From: VAXT01 sp963794605
GTDB taxonomy: Bacteria; Actinomycetota; Thermoleophilia; Gaiellales; Gaiellaceae
DNA length: 64,000 bases
Direction: 5' to 3'
Assembly: GCA_963794605.1 (NCBI GenBank)
Contig: CAWCEN010000003.1
Coordinates: 62,001 to 126,000 of the forward strand
Part shown: positions 24,429 through 33,922 of the stretch, piece by piece
Layout of the letters: every line of letters begins with the position of its first letter
How positions within the stretch are numbered: position 1 is the stretch's first letter
Translations under genes and position numbers: made by a program
The notes under the pieces: generated by a model
Told to the model about the DNA's origin: nothing
What the model saw: the letters and a program-made list of their open reading frames with translations, nothing else
Databases searched by the model: none

Positions 24429-24833
24429 GTGGACGTGCCTGTTCAGTACTTCCAGTCGGTCATCGCGATCGAGTTGGCCGTCACTGGCGCGCTGCTATGG
24501 CAGATCCGCTACTTCGAGTCGAAAGCCACCCGTCGGCGGGAGGAAGAGCCTCTTCCCGATGCACGGCTCCGACTGGGCCTCGCCCTCGTCCTGGGCGCGA
24601 CCGTGTTCGGATCGTTGTGGGCGATGGCCGACGAGGGACCACGATGGGCGGCACTGGCCGTCACCGTCGGCCTCGCCGTCTCGCTCGTCCCGATCCTGCT
24701 CCGAGTGCTGCCACCGCTGGCGAAGGACGCAGCGACCAACGAGCGAGATCCCAACTACGCCGTCACCGTGTTCGGGTTGTTCTTGTACGTCGTGGTGGTC
24801 GGCGGCTTTCTCGTCCTGCTCGACGTGAACTAG
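24429..24833 (+). CDS. Small polytopic membrane protein of unknown function
   Basis: About 134 residues with four hydrophobic segments (SVIAIELAVTGALLWQI, LGLALVLGATVFGSLWAM, AALAVTVGLAVSLVPILL, AVTVFGLFLYVVVVGGFLVL). A positively charged loop ESKATRRREEEPLPDARLRL follows helix 1. I do not recognise the family. The GTG at 24429 is the likely start (another GTG at 24435); the frame upstream overlaps the lipoprotein remnant on the other strand. Confidence 0.6.
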   Translation: MDVPVQYFQSVIAIELAVTGALLWQIRYFESKATRRREEEPLPDARLRLGLALVLGATVFGSLWAMADEGPRWAALAVTVGLAVSLVPILLRVLPPLAKDAATNERDPNYAVTVFGLFLYVVVVGGFLVLLDVN

Positions 24834-24893
24834 ATCGGCTTCGACCGTCGTGAGTCGGCAAGTCGTCAGCCGTAAGCCATCCCTCGCCGGAAA

Positions 24894-25226
24894 TCAGTAC
24901 TTCGCGCGCTCTCGAAAGAGGAGCACGCCGCACTGCAGGCACCACGGCTGGACTTGTGAGACCTCGTCCGCGAGCCGCTTCTTGACCTCCGCGTCTCCGA
25001 GATCGTCCGCGTACTTGCGCGTGAGTGCGATGTAGTCGTTCGTGAACCGCACCATCTTCGTCTCGTCCGCGGGGCCTGTGGTGACGGTCGCGTTGGCGAT
25101 GTTGATCGCGACCTGCGAGAACTCGTTCTCCATCTTGACCCGCTCCGCCTCGGTCTGCTCGTGCCGCCGCTCGCCGCAGCCGCCGGCCAGGAGGACGAGC
25201 AGCAGGAGAGGGGCCAGGCGTTTCAT
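24894..25226 (-). CDS. Small lipoprotein with CxxC motif, copy A
   Basis: A 110-residue lipoprotein: signal peptide MKRLAPLLLLVLLAGGC with a good lipobox (LAGGC), then a helical body containing TRKYADDLGDAEVKKRL and a C-terminal CxxC (WCLQC). It is a close paralogue of the gene at 25308-25634 (shared KYADDLGD, KKRL/KRRL and WCxxC). Function unknown; the CxxC near the C-terminus could bind metal or form a disulfide. Confidence 0.7.
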   Translation of the reverse strand: MKRLAPLLLLVLLAGGCGERRHEQTEAERVKMENEFSQVAINIANATVTTGPADETKMVRFTNDYIALTRKYADDLGDAEVKKRLADEVSQVQPWCLQCGVLLFRERAKY

Positions 25227-25261
25227 CGCTCGACGATATCGCTCTCCTTGAGACGAACGCG

Positions 25262-25295
25262 AAGCTAGGGCGGTTGGCGGGTTCGATCCCGTCGG
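25262..25295 (+). repeat. tRNA-like T-arm remnant
   Basis: The segment GGCGGGTTCGATCCCGTC has the stem-TTCGATC-stem shape of a tRNA T-arm. The flanking bases on the left (GAACGCG before, GCTAGGGCGGTTGG) resemble the 5' side of the intact tRNA-Gly at 25667, as though a tRNA copy had lost its middle. It lies between the two lipoprotein paralogues, so it probably arose with that duplication. Confidence 0.4.
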
Positions 25296-25307
25296 CCTTG
25301 CGCGACG

Positions 25308-25634
25308 CTAGTGAGTCTCCAGTTCCTGTCTCAAGATCTCGACGCATGTCGGGCACCACGGCGCGAGTTGTTCGGCTTCGGTTGCGAGCCTGCGCTTCAC
25401 CCCGTCGTCCCCGAGGTCGTCGGCATACTTCCGGGTCGCTTCGACGTAGCGGCGTGTGAGCTTCTGGAGGCCCTTCTGGTCAGCGTAGCCGGGGCCCATC
25501 GTCCAGTTCGAGATCTTGTAGTCGATGCGCGCGAACTCGGCGTTCATCGCAGCCCGCTCGGCCTTCGACTGCCCGTCCCCGCCACAGCCGGAGGCCAGGA
25601 GGGTGAGCAGCAAGAGAGGGATCGCGCGTTTCAT
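25308..25634 (-). CDS. Small lipoprotein with CxxC motif, copy B
   Basis: A 108-residue paralogue of the adjacent lipoprotein: signal peptide ending in LLASGC, KYADDLGDDGVKRRL, and a C-terminal CxxC (WCPTC) before EILRQELETH. Duplicated small lipoproteins at a tRNA locus point to local tandem duplication. Function is unknown. Confidence 0.7.
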   Translation of the reverse strand: MKRAIPLLLLTLLASGCGGDGQSKAERAAMNAEFARIDYKISNWTMGPGYADQKGLQKLTRRYVEATRKYADDLGDDGVKRRLATEAEQLAPWCPTCVEILRQELETH

Positions 25635-25666
25635 TCGGCGTCGATAACGCTATCGTTGAAGCGAAC

Positions 25667-25739
25667 GCGGACGTAGCTCAGTTGGTAGAGCATCAGCTTC
25701 CCAAGCTGAGGGTCGCGGGTTCGATCCCCGTCGTCCGCT
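25667..25739 (+). tRNA. tRNA-Gly (anticodon CCC)
   Basis: A complete cloverleaf: acceptor GCGGACG pairing with CGTCCGC, D-arm AGCTCAGTTGGTAGAGC, anticodon stem TCAGC/GCTGA around loop TTCCCAA (anticodon CCC), and T-arm GCGGG-TTCGATC-CCCGT, with discriminator T. The CCA is not encoded. Copies of its 3' half occur at 26287-26317 and, more degraded, at 25262-25295. Confidence 0.95.
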
Positions 25740-25858
25740 TCCCACTCCTAAGCCGAAACGCGCTCCCAGGGGTCAGCGAGTTCGGAGTCTTTCCGACTCG
25801 GGTGCGGCGCGGCGCCGATCTGTACAACTTGAGCCGACCACTCGAAAAGGGAGTGAAC

Positions 25859-26263
25859 ATGACGATTCGAGACATGCTCGAGGCACACCCGCGCTCCACC
25901 GTGCTCGATCGTGACCTGCTGCTGCGCTGCATCGACGAGTGCATCGACTGTGCGGCGACGTGCACGAGCTGCGCCGACGCCGACCTCGCGGAGCCAGACG
26001 TCGCGGAGCTCGTCCGCTGCGTGCGACTCTGCCTCGACTGCGCCGACGCCTGCGAGGCCACCGGCCGGATCCTCATCAGGCAGACCGAGCCTGACCTCGG
26101 CGTCCTCCGCGCGGAGATCGAGGCCTGCGCGGCAACCTGTCGGGCGTGCGCCGAGGAGTGTGAGAAGCACGCCTCCCACCACGAGCACTGCCGAATCTGC
26201 GCCGAGGTCTGCCGCCGTTGTGAACGGGCCTGTCAAGACTTGCTCGCAGCGTTTCGAGACTAA
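25859..26263 (+). CDS. Cys-rich four-helix-bundle copper-storage-like protein (DUF326/Csp family)
   Basis: 134 residues with about 19 cysteines, arranged along helices as CxxxC and CxxC pairs (CIDECIDCAATCTSC, CVRLCLDCADAC, CAATCRACAEEC, CRICAEVCRRCERAC) plus a His pair. This is the DUF326 four-helix bundle whose characterised members (Csp) store many Cu(I) ions inside the bundle. There is no signal peptide, so it would act in the cytosol. The ATG at 25859 has GGGAG upstream. It sits between tRNA-Gly and a duplicate of that tRNA's 3' end, suggesting acquisition by integration at the tRNA. Confidence 0.85.
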   Translation: MTIRDMLEAHPRSTVLDRDLLLRCIDECIDCAATCTSCADADLAEPDVAELVRCVRLCLDCADACEATGRILIRQTEPDLGVLRAEIEACAATCRACAEECEKHASHHEHCRICAEVCRRCERACQDLLAAFRD

Positions 26264-26286
26264 GGCGGCGAGCCCGCCCGCCTGAC

Positions 26287-26317
26287 AGCTGAGGGTCGCG
26301 GGCTCGTCTTCCGCTTC
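26287..26317 (+). repeat. Duplicate of the tRNA-Gly 3' half (attachment-site-like)
   Basis: AGCTGAGGGTCGCGGG is identical to the anticodon-stem-to-T-stem portion of the intact tRNA-Gly, then about eight bases are missing, and CCGCTTC again matches the tRNA end and its flank. Orientation matches the tRNA. An intact tRNA on one side and a 3' fragment on the other is the pattern left by tyrosine-recombinase integration; here the interval is only about 0.6 kb and carries a single gene. Part of it also forms a 9-bp stem with 26269-26277 (CGAGCCCGC). Confidence 0.5.
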
Positions 26318-26639
26318 AACCGGGTGTGCGCTCGTAGCTGACCCGACGGCGCAGATTGCCGTCGTCGGCGGGGTCGAACCAGATCGAGATCAGCACCGCA
26401 CCGCGCACCGCCGGGGACTCCACCAGCTCCGCCTGCTCGAGTGCAGAGGCGCAGCCCTGGTCCGCGATCGCCGTCAGAGCGTCCGCGTTATCTGCCCGTT
26501 CGGCGGCAGCGTGAGCCTTCTCCCAACATCGAACCTCGGCGTGGAGCTCCTCACCGTCTTCGCGGCGGATTCGGTACTCCACCGCCCAGCCGTCCTGTCC
26601 AGGCGCCGTGAGGTCGTTGATCTCGACCACTTCGGCCAT
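26316..26639 (-). CDS. Conserved-looking hypothetical protein
   Basis: About 107 residues from the ATG at 26639 (GGTGGG upstream): MAEVVEINDLTAPGQDGWAV, an alternating charged body, one CW pair (VRCWEKAHAAAE), and AVLISIWFDPADDGNLRRRV. No signal peptide or membrane segment. I do not recognise the family. Codon pattern and amino-acid balance look genuinely coding. Confidence 0.55.
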   Translation of the reverse strand: MAEVVEINDLTAPGQDGWAVEYRIRREDGEELHAEVRCWEKAHAAAERADNADALTAIADQGCASALEQAELVESPAVRGAVLISIWFDPADDGNLRRRVSYERTPG

Positions 26640-26786
26640 TGCGCCCACCGTACCCAAACGCGATGAGCCCGAGCGGTGAGCAGAATCCGAACCCGCGCTT
26701 CATCCCATGAGGGCGATGCCCCGACGCCGACTGAACGCTGAACTCTCGGGCGTGACTGGTTCGAGCCTGTTCAGGGTCGTCTGGCC

Positions 26787-27314
26787 ATGACCTGGCGGTT
26801 GGTGATCGTCGTATTGGTCGCGGCGCTCTCAGGCTGCGGATCGAACGACGAGCCGGCAACAACCGGGGACTCCTCGTCCCTGGAGGGCTGGGCCGAAGCC
26901 CTCTGCATGTCGGTCACCGACTGGCAAGCGAGCATTCAGTCGACCGCGAAGATGGCCAACTCGAAGTCTGACTTCGCGGAAGCTGAGGCAGCGGTCACCT
27001 CGGCAAACGATTTTCTCGTCGGAAGCCTGGAAGGGCTCGGGACTCCACCGGCCCCCGCCTCGATGGAGGCGAAGACTGCAATCGACAAGCTTTCGGCCGA
27101 CTTGCAGAGCGAGGCCGGCGAGATCGAGCAATCCGTCTTCGGGGTCTCCACTCAGAGTGAGATCGTGGCGGCCACCGCTCGAGTGAAAACCTCGATCTCG
27201 AAGATGAACGCCGACATTTCCGAGACCGTGACCGAGCTCAAGGCGCTGCCGAACGAGGAAGGGTGGAAAGAGGCCTTCCGAGTCCCCGAATGCCAGAGTG
27301 TGGCCACCGACTGA
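26787..27314 (+). CDS. Lipoprotein of unknown function
   Basis: 175 residues: signal peptide with lipobox (VVLVAALSGC), a low-complexity linker, then a helical domain with SIQSTAKMANSKSDFAEAEA, VSTQSEIVAATARVKTSISK, and a C-terminal Cys (VPECQSVATD) that could pair with Cys in EALCMSVTDW. Similar helical lipoproteins are common in actinobacteria and have no assigned role. Confidence 0.65.
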   Translation: MTWRLVIVVLVAALSGCGSNDEPATTGDSSSLEGWAEALCMSVTDWQASIQSTAKMANSKSDFAEAEAAVTSANDFLVGSLEGLGTPPAPASMEAKTAIDKLSADLQSEAGEIEQSVFGVSTQSEIVAATARVKTSISKMNADISETVTELKALPNEEGWKEAFRVPECQSVATD

Positions 27315-27342
27315 CGGTCGCCTGGGGATTTCGCGGCGAGGG

Positions 27343-29178
<1,836 letters not shown>

Positions 29179-29228
29179 TAGCAAGCAACGGTAGTTCGGC
29201 GTGAGACCTCTGTAAAGACTGGGTGACT

Positions 29229-31616
29229 TCAGACGTAGCCGTGGCGAGCCAGCCACCGAAGTGAGAAGTACCCCCAGATCGGAGGTGTGTAGAAGGTGCA
29301 GAGGCGCTGGGTGATGGCGATCGCGAACGCGGCCGGCTCGTCGACGCCCATCGCAATGAGGCCGCCAGCGATTGCCGCCTCCGCCGCTCCGATGCCTCCC
29401 GGCGACGGAATCACGCTCGAGAGCACGGCCGCCGAGGCGTTCACGAACACGAGTTGAGCCAGGTTCAGGTGGACGCCATACGCGAGGCACGTCGCGCCGA
29501 GAGCGATCGAGTAGGACAGTTCCGACGCGATTGTTCCGCCGAAGAGCTCCATCCGCTTCTGACGATCGCGGGCGACACTCCGGAGTCCCGAAAGAGCGCC
29601 TTGGAGCTCCGGTACGACCCTGGCGCGCACCTTGGGGACGAACGCGAGGACGAGCACGCTCACGACCAGCGCAACGGCGATCCCCGCAAGAAGACGAGTA
29701 TTCGGAGCAGTGCCGTGAAATTTGCTGGTGTCCACCTTCGCTCCGACGATCGGGAGCGTCACGAGCAGGAAGGTCACCTGGACCATCGTCTCCGACGCAT
29801 CGTCGACAGCGCCGGCCACCAAGGCCTGCCCGCGTGGGACCCCCATCCGCTGCAAGAAGCGGAGATCCAGTCCGATTCGACCCGCCGAGCTCGGCACGGT
29901 CAGGTTGATGAACTTGATCGCCGACTGCAGCACTACACAAGGCAGGAGCGGGAGCGGGGCGGGAACGGCACCTCGCACGGAAACTCCCGACCCGACGAGT
30001 GCGGTCTGGGCGAGGACCAGCGCGATCACGACCCAGACGGGGTCGGCGTCCCCCAGCTCGCGGGCGATCGTGCCAAACCCGATCTGGGCGAGCTGCGTGA
30101 TGATCAGGTAGGCGGCGAAGATCAGGGCCGCCATAGTCAGGAGGTCTTTCGGGCGGACGCGGCGAAGCGGGACCACCTCCGGCTGGGCTGCACCCACAGC
30201 CTCCGCGGCCGCTGTGCGCAGGTGCTTGAGGCCGACTTCCTGGGTGCGGGCGAGGTCTCGTAGGTGCGGTGTCAGCGCCGCGCCTTGCAGGTATGGCAGC
30301 GCGCGGGCGATCGAGTGACTCCAGCCGGCATCCACCGCGCCTTGCAGGGCGCGATCCGGGCCGACGAGGACGCACAAGGAAACGAGGAGCTCGGCGACGT
30401 CGATATCGAGCGAGGACTGCGGAGCGCCGGTAGTGGCCGCTGACAGGTCGACGAGCACCGGTTCGCCGTCGACGACGAGAACGTTGCTTGCGTTCAACCT
30501 GCCGTGGGAGATGCCGGCGTCATGCAGCCGGGCGACCTGACGACACAGCTCCTCGAGCAGCTCGTCGCTGACGTGATCAAGGCTAGAGAGCTCGAGCGGC
30601 TCGAGGTCCGGTTGGCGGGTGACCAGCAGTGCGTCGTCTTCGGGGCCGAGGCCGACCGTGACGACCTCGGGCACCCGGACGCCGGCCTTCGCGGCCAGCA
30701 GCGTCGTCAATGCTTCGTGCTCGACCTGCTCGAGCCGTCCGATTGGCGCGCTTCGCGGCGGATCGCGGTAGGCGAGGAGCCGCCAGCGCCTCGCTATGCG
30801 CTGTGTGTCCTGCGCGTCCCGACCGAGGACGCGGACCTTCAGCGGTCGTCCATCGCCATCGCGCCCGAAGTACTCGGCGGCGCCCATCCGCTGCCGCTCC
30901 GAGATCCACAAGTCGCCGACGTCGAGGCCGAGTGACCCGAGCGCCGTGCGCACTCGATCGAGTGGGGCGACTCCGAGTGGGGATCCAAGCGCGAGCCGGA
31001 CGAGCGCACCGGCTCCGAGCCCAAGCGCTAGACCTCCTAGAACCTCCGAGGGAAGTGCGATCTCGAGGGCGAGCGCGCCCAGCGACGCCAACCCGAGAAA
31101 CCAGATCGCAACACCCCGCACCGGACGAAACAGCTCCGGGCGAGCAACGGCGATCACTGCCGCCACGCACGCGAGGCGGAGCTCGGGAAAGCCCCAGCGC
31201 CCAAGGGGGTGCACCTCGAGCTGGACCCATTCCGAGTCGACGATGCGCGCGAGCACGCTACCCGCGACGGTCACGAGCACCAGAGCGATGACCAGGTCGC
31301 GGAGGAGCAGCCATCGTTTCCGCACCACGACGTCCACGACGATGACGAGTGCGAGCGCGAGCGCCCCGAGGAGAGCAGCGCGCCAGACCCCCGGGGCCCA
31401 GCCCAACACGGTGGCTATGGCCTGCCCGATCTCTTCGTCGACTTCCCGGGCCGATCGGGCGACCACGGCCGCGAGACCGCAGAAAATCGCCGCCCATACG
31501 ACCAGCACGGCGTCGATCGTCCGCCTGTTTCGCCGCAACGGCTCATCCGCCATCAGCAACGAGACGTTCCAGGAACGGCCCGGAGGTGCCGCCTGCTGCT
31601 GGTCAGCCGCCGTCAT
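29229..31616 (-). CDS. Large membrane protein: N-terminal TM region, kinase-like domain, LPG-synthase-type TM domain
   Basis: About 795 residues from the ATG at 31616. There are three parts. Residues ~30-210 hold several membrane helices. A soluble domain (~230-470) resembles an ABC1/RIO-like kinase, with ISHGRLNASNVLVVDGEPVLVDLS corresponding to the catalytic loop and metal-binding Asp; the usual HxD appears as HGRLNASN, so activity is doubtful. The C-terminal ~310 residues are a UPF0104/LPG-synthase-type membrane domain (PSSAGRIGLDLRFLQRMGVP, SVIPSPGGIGAAEAAIAGGL). The role in lipid export or modification is inferred. The polyproline protein gene follows 50 bases downstream. Confidence 0.78.
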   Translation of the reverse strand: MTAADQQQAAPPGRSWNVSLLMADEPLRRNRRTIDAVLVVWAAIFCGLAAVVARSAREVDEEIGQAIATVLGWAPGVWRAALLGALALALVIVVDVVVRKRWLLLRDLVIALVLVTVAGSVLARIVDSEWVQLEVHPLGRWGFPELRLACVAAVIAVARPELFRPVRGVAIWFLGLASLGALALEIALPSEVLGGLALGLGAGALVRLALGSPLGVAPLDRVRTALGSLGLDVGDLWISERQRMGAAEYFGRDGDGRPLKVRVLGRDAQDTQRIARRWRLLAYRDPPRSAPIGRLEQVEHEALTTLLAAKAGVRVPEVVTVGLGPEDDALLVTRQPDLEPLELSSLDHVSDELLEELCRQVARLHDAGISHGRLNASNVLVVDGEPVLVDLSAATTGAPQSSLDIDVAELLVSLCVLVGPDRALQGAVDAGWSHSIARALPYLQGAALTPHLRDLARTQEVGLKHLRTAAAEAVGAAQPEVVPLRRVRPKDLLTMAALIFAAYLIITQLAQIGFGTIARELGDADPVWVVIALVLAQTALVGSGVSVRGAVPAPLPLLPCVVLQSAIKFINLTVPSSAGRIGLDLRFLQRMGVPRGQALVAGAVDDASETMVQVTFLLVTLPIVGAKVDTSKFHGTAPNTRLLAGIAVALVVSVLVLAFVPKVRARVVPELQGALSGLRSVARDRQKRMELFGGTIASELSYSIALGATCLAYGVHLNLAQLVFVNASAAVLSSVIPSPGGIGAAEAAIAGGLIAMGVDEPAAFAIAITQRLCTFYTPPIWGYFSLRWLARHGYV

Positions 31617-31811
31617 AGGAACAGCTGTTCGCCATGGTAAATGCGAGAACGGGATTGCGACACAGCTCAATCATTTCGACTGACGCGGCCTCGACTGGGC
31701 TGCAGCGCACGCCAGGACGACCGCACCGGTCGCCGGCGCAACCGCGTAGGACGAACCGAGACGGGCGGCGGTCAACTGACCGTCGCCCTGCTGCTCAAGG
31801 AGGTTCGACGA

Positions 31812-32285
31812 CTACGTCGGCCGGTCCGAGGGGGGTGTGATGCCGTCGGAGCGTCCCGCCGCGTAGGCGTGGACTGCCTTGGTCAGCTCGAGGATCTGGT
31901 GCGAAAGGTCGAGCAACTCCCGGTTCTGCTTGTCCTCGTCCTGGACCGTCTTCCACTCCTGGTCCGCGATCACTTGACGTTTTGCGTCGGCCCTGTTCTG
32001 GCTGATCATCACGAAGGTCGAGAGGAAGATCGCCTCGAGCGAGACGATCATCGTTAGGAGACCGTACGGGTAGCCCTCGACGCCGAACGCGATCCAGCTG
32101 CCGAACCAGATGATGTGGATGTAGACGAAGGCCATCGAGCCGGCGAAGGTCGTGATCCGATCGGCGACACGGTTCTGCGCGCTTTCGGCCCGCTTGCGGG
32201 CATGCTCGAGGAGCGCCGGGTTCGGCTCGAGCTCCAACCACTTGATTTGCCCGATCTGATGCGTCTGGGACGCGGTTGTGGCCAT
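31812..32285 (-). CDS. DUF1003 membrane protein
   Basis: 157 residues with the DUF1003 core: NRVADRITTFAGSMAFVYIH, a second membrane helix LLTMIVSLEAIFLSTFVMIS, and QNRADAKRQVIADQEWKT followed by a coiled-coil tail. Two membrane segments; function unknown. AAGGAGAGG lies before the ATG at 32285, a strong ribosome binding site. Confidence 0.88.
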   Translation of the reverse strand: MATTASQTHQIGQIKWLELEPNPALLEHARKRAESAQNRVADRITTFAGSMAFVYIHIIWFGSWIAFGVEGYPYGLLTMIVSLEAIFLSTFVMISQNRADAKRQVIADQEWKTVQDEDKQNRELLDLSHQILELTKAVHAYAAGRSDGITPPSDRPT

Positions 32286-32432
32286 GGCCTCTCCTTTCGG
32301 GTCGAGCGCTGAAAACTACTTGGCTGACGACGAGTAAGCGCTGTGTAAAGCGCTTCTCTGAGCCGTTTTTGGACCCCAGTAGCGGGGACGGATCTTCGTA
32401 GTCCGATCAATTCGGAGGGGGTCTCCAAAGAC

Positions 32433-33290
32433 ATGAAACGAGCTCTTCTACTGCTGATTGCCGTGCTCGCGGTTGCCGACGTCGCCCCTGCGGCGTCCGC
32501 TCAGAAGACCGCGACCATGACGGTCTCGATCACGTCGACCGGCTTCGTGCCCGAGGACGTGCGCATCCAGCCGGGCGACACGGTGACTTGGAAGAACACC
32601 GACAACGAGCGGCACCAGGTCGTGTCCGACACCGGGCTCTTCCAGTCATCCTTGCTCGCGCCTGGTCAGACGTACTCGCGCACATTCGAGGTCGAGTCGT
32701 CCTACTCGTACCACGACGGCACGAAGACGTCGTCGACCGGCACCGTGAACGTCCTCGCGCGCAACGTGAGCATCGGGCTCACGCGGCTCCGCGTTGTCTA
32801 CAAGAACCCGGTTCGCATCTTCGGGAGCATCCCGAACGAGGCGACCGGCGAAGCCGTGACGCTGCACTTCGCGCCGTACGGCAAGCCGGCGTTCACGAAG
32901 ACCGTCGTCACCGAGCAGGGCGGGTACGAGTTCACGTACCGCCCCAGGATCCGCACGGACGTCTTCGCGACCTGGAACGGCACGACGAGCCACGCATCGC
33001 CGACCATCGGCGTCCGCCCGCTCGTCATCTTCCGGACGCTGAATGCGGCGCAGAACCGCTTCCTCGTCCGCATCCGCGCGGACCGCAGCTACGGCCGCAA
33101 CCTCGTGCGTATCCAGCGCCAGAACCACCGCGGTGTCTGGCGGACGACGCTGAGGGTGCAGCTGAACACGCGCGCTCAGAAGCGCTTCATCGGCAAGTTC
33201 CCGTTTGGCGTGACCAAGGCTCAGGCCTGGGTCCCGAAGCATCCGGGGTACATGGCCGGCTTCAGCACGATCAAGACGATCGCTCGCTGA
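32433..33290 (+). CDS. Secreted cupredoxin-like protein with apparent loss of copper ligands
   Basis: 285 residues: signal peptide (1-23), then a plastocyanin-like domain (about 25-110) with STGFVPEDVRIQPGDTVTWK and NTDNERHQVVSD, which contains the first His ligand. Where the Cys-His-Met loop is expected the sequence reads SYHDGTKTSSTGTVNV, with no Cys or Met, so type 1 copper binding is unlikely. The C-terminal ~170 residues form a second beta-rich region ending in a basic stretch. GGAGGGGG lies upstream of the ATG at 32433. Divergent from the DUF1003 gene. Confidence 0.75.
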   Translation: MKRALLLLIAVLAVADVAPAASAQKTATMTVSITSTGFVPEDVRIQPGDTVTWKNTDNERHQVVSDTGLFQSSLLAPGQTYSRTFEVESSYSYHDGTKTSSTGTVNVLARNVSIGLTRLRVVYKNPVRIFGSIPNEATGEAVTLHFAPYGKPAFTKTVVTEQGGYEFTYRPRIRTDVFATWNGTTSHASPTIGVRPLVIFRTLNAAQNRFLVRIRADRSYGRNLVRIQRQNHRGVWRTTLRVQLNTRAQKRFIGKFPFGVTKAQAWVPKHPGYMAGFSTIKTIAR

Positions 33291-33342
33291 CGACTTTCTG
33301 AAGTTGAGGGCGGCGGCCTCCCGGTCCGGCGCCGCTCGACGG

Positions 33343-33825
33343 CTACGTTGGCCAGGCCTCGGCCAGCTTGGTGCGGGTCTCGACGAGGTGCTCCGGCAAG
33401 ACCTTGACGTCTGCCAGCACCGGCATGAAGTTCGTGTCGCCCGCCCAGCGCGGGACGAGGTGCATATGGACGTGATCGGTCACGCCCGCGCCTGCGATCC
33501 GGCCGAGGTTCCAACCGAGGTTGTAGCCCTGCGGCTCGTAGACCTGGGCGAGCGCGCCCATGCCCTGCGCCGCGAGCCGGTGGATCTCGAGGGCCTCGTC
33601 GGCCTCGAGCTCGCCGAAGTCGCCCGTGTGCCGCGTGGGCGCGACCATCAGGTGCCCGGACGCGTACGGGAACTTGTTGAGCAGCACGAACGCGCGCTCG
33701 CCGCGGTGCACGACTAGCCCGTCCTCGTCGGAGCCCTCGAGCGCGCGGCAGAAGATGCAGCCGTCTTGCTCGTCGGCGCTTCCGATGTACTCGAGTCGCC
33801 AGGGAGCCCAGAGCGGTCTCGTCAT
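33343..33825 (-). CDS. HIT-family nucleotide hydrolase/phosphorylase
   Basis: 160 residues with the histidine-triad motif HVHMHLVPRW and the N-terminal zinc-type CIFCRAL, plus KFPYASGHLMVAPTRHTGDF. This is the layout of the actinobacterial HIT/Ap4A phosphorylase-like proteins, which cleave dinucleoside polyphosphates or AMP conjugates. The ATG at 33825 (MTRPLWAPWRLEYI) is the conserved start. Confidence 0.92.
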   Translation of the reverse strand: MTRPLWAPWRLEYIGSADEQDGCIFCRALEGSDEDGLVVHRGERAFVLLNKFPYASGHLMVAPTRHTGDFGELEADEALEIHRLAAQGMGALAQVYEPQGYNLGWNLGRIAGAGVTDHVHMHLVPRWAGDTNFMPVLADVKVLPEHLVETRTKLAEAWPT

Positions 33826-33922
33826 GCGCCTCAACCTAGCGGCCGACGGTCAGGCTGACCCTCGCGTCACTCCGGCAACTCGGTTGGACTCGTGAGCCGG
33901 GGAGGTCCAATATTGGTAAGCG

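Noticed and set aside
29179..30375. N-terminal extension of the polyproline protein to about 1010 residues
   Set aside because: The extension is antisense-like, Arg/Pro-rich noise inside the LPG-synthase-type gene; a signal peptide right at 29178 marks the real start.
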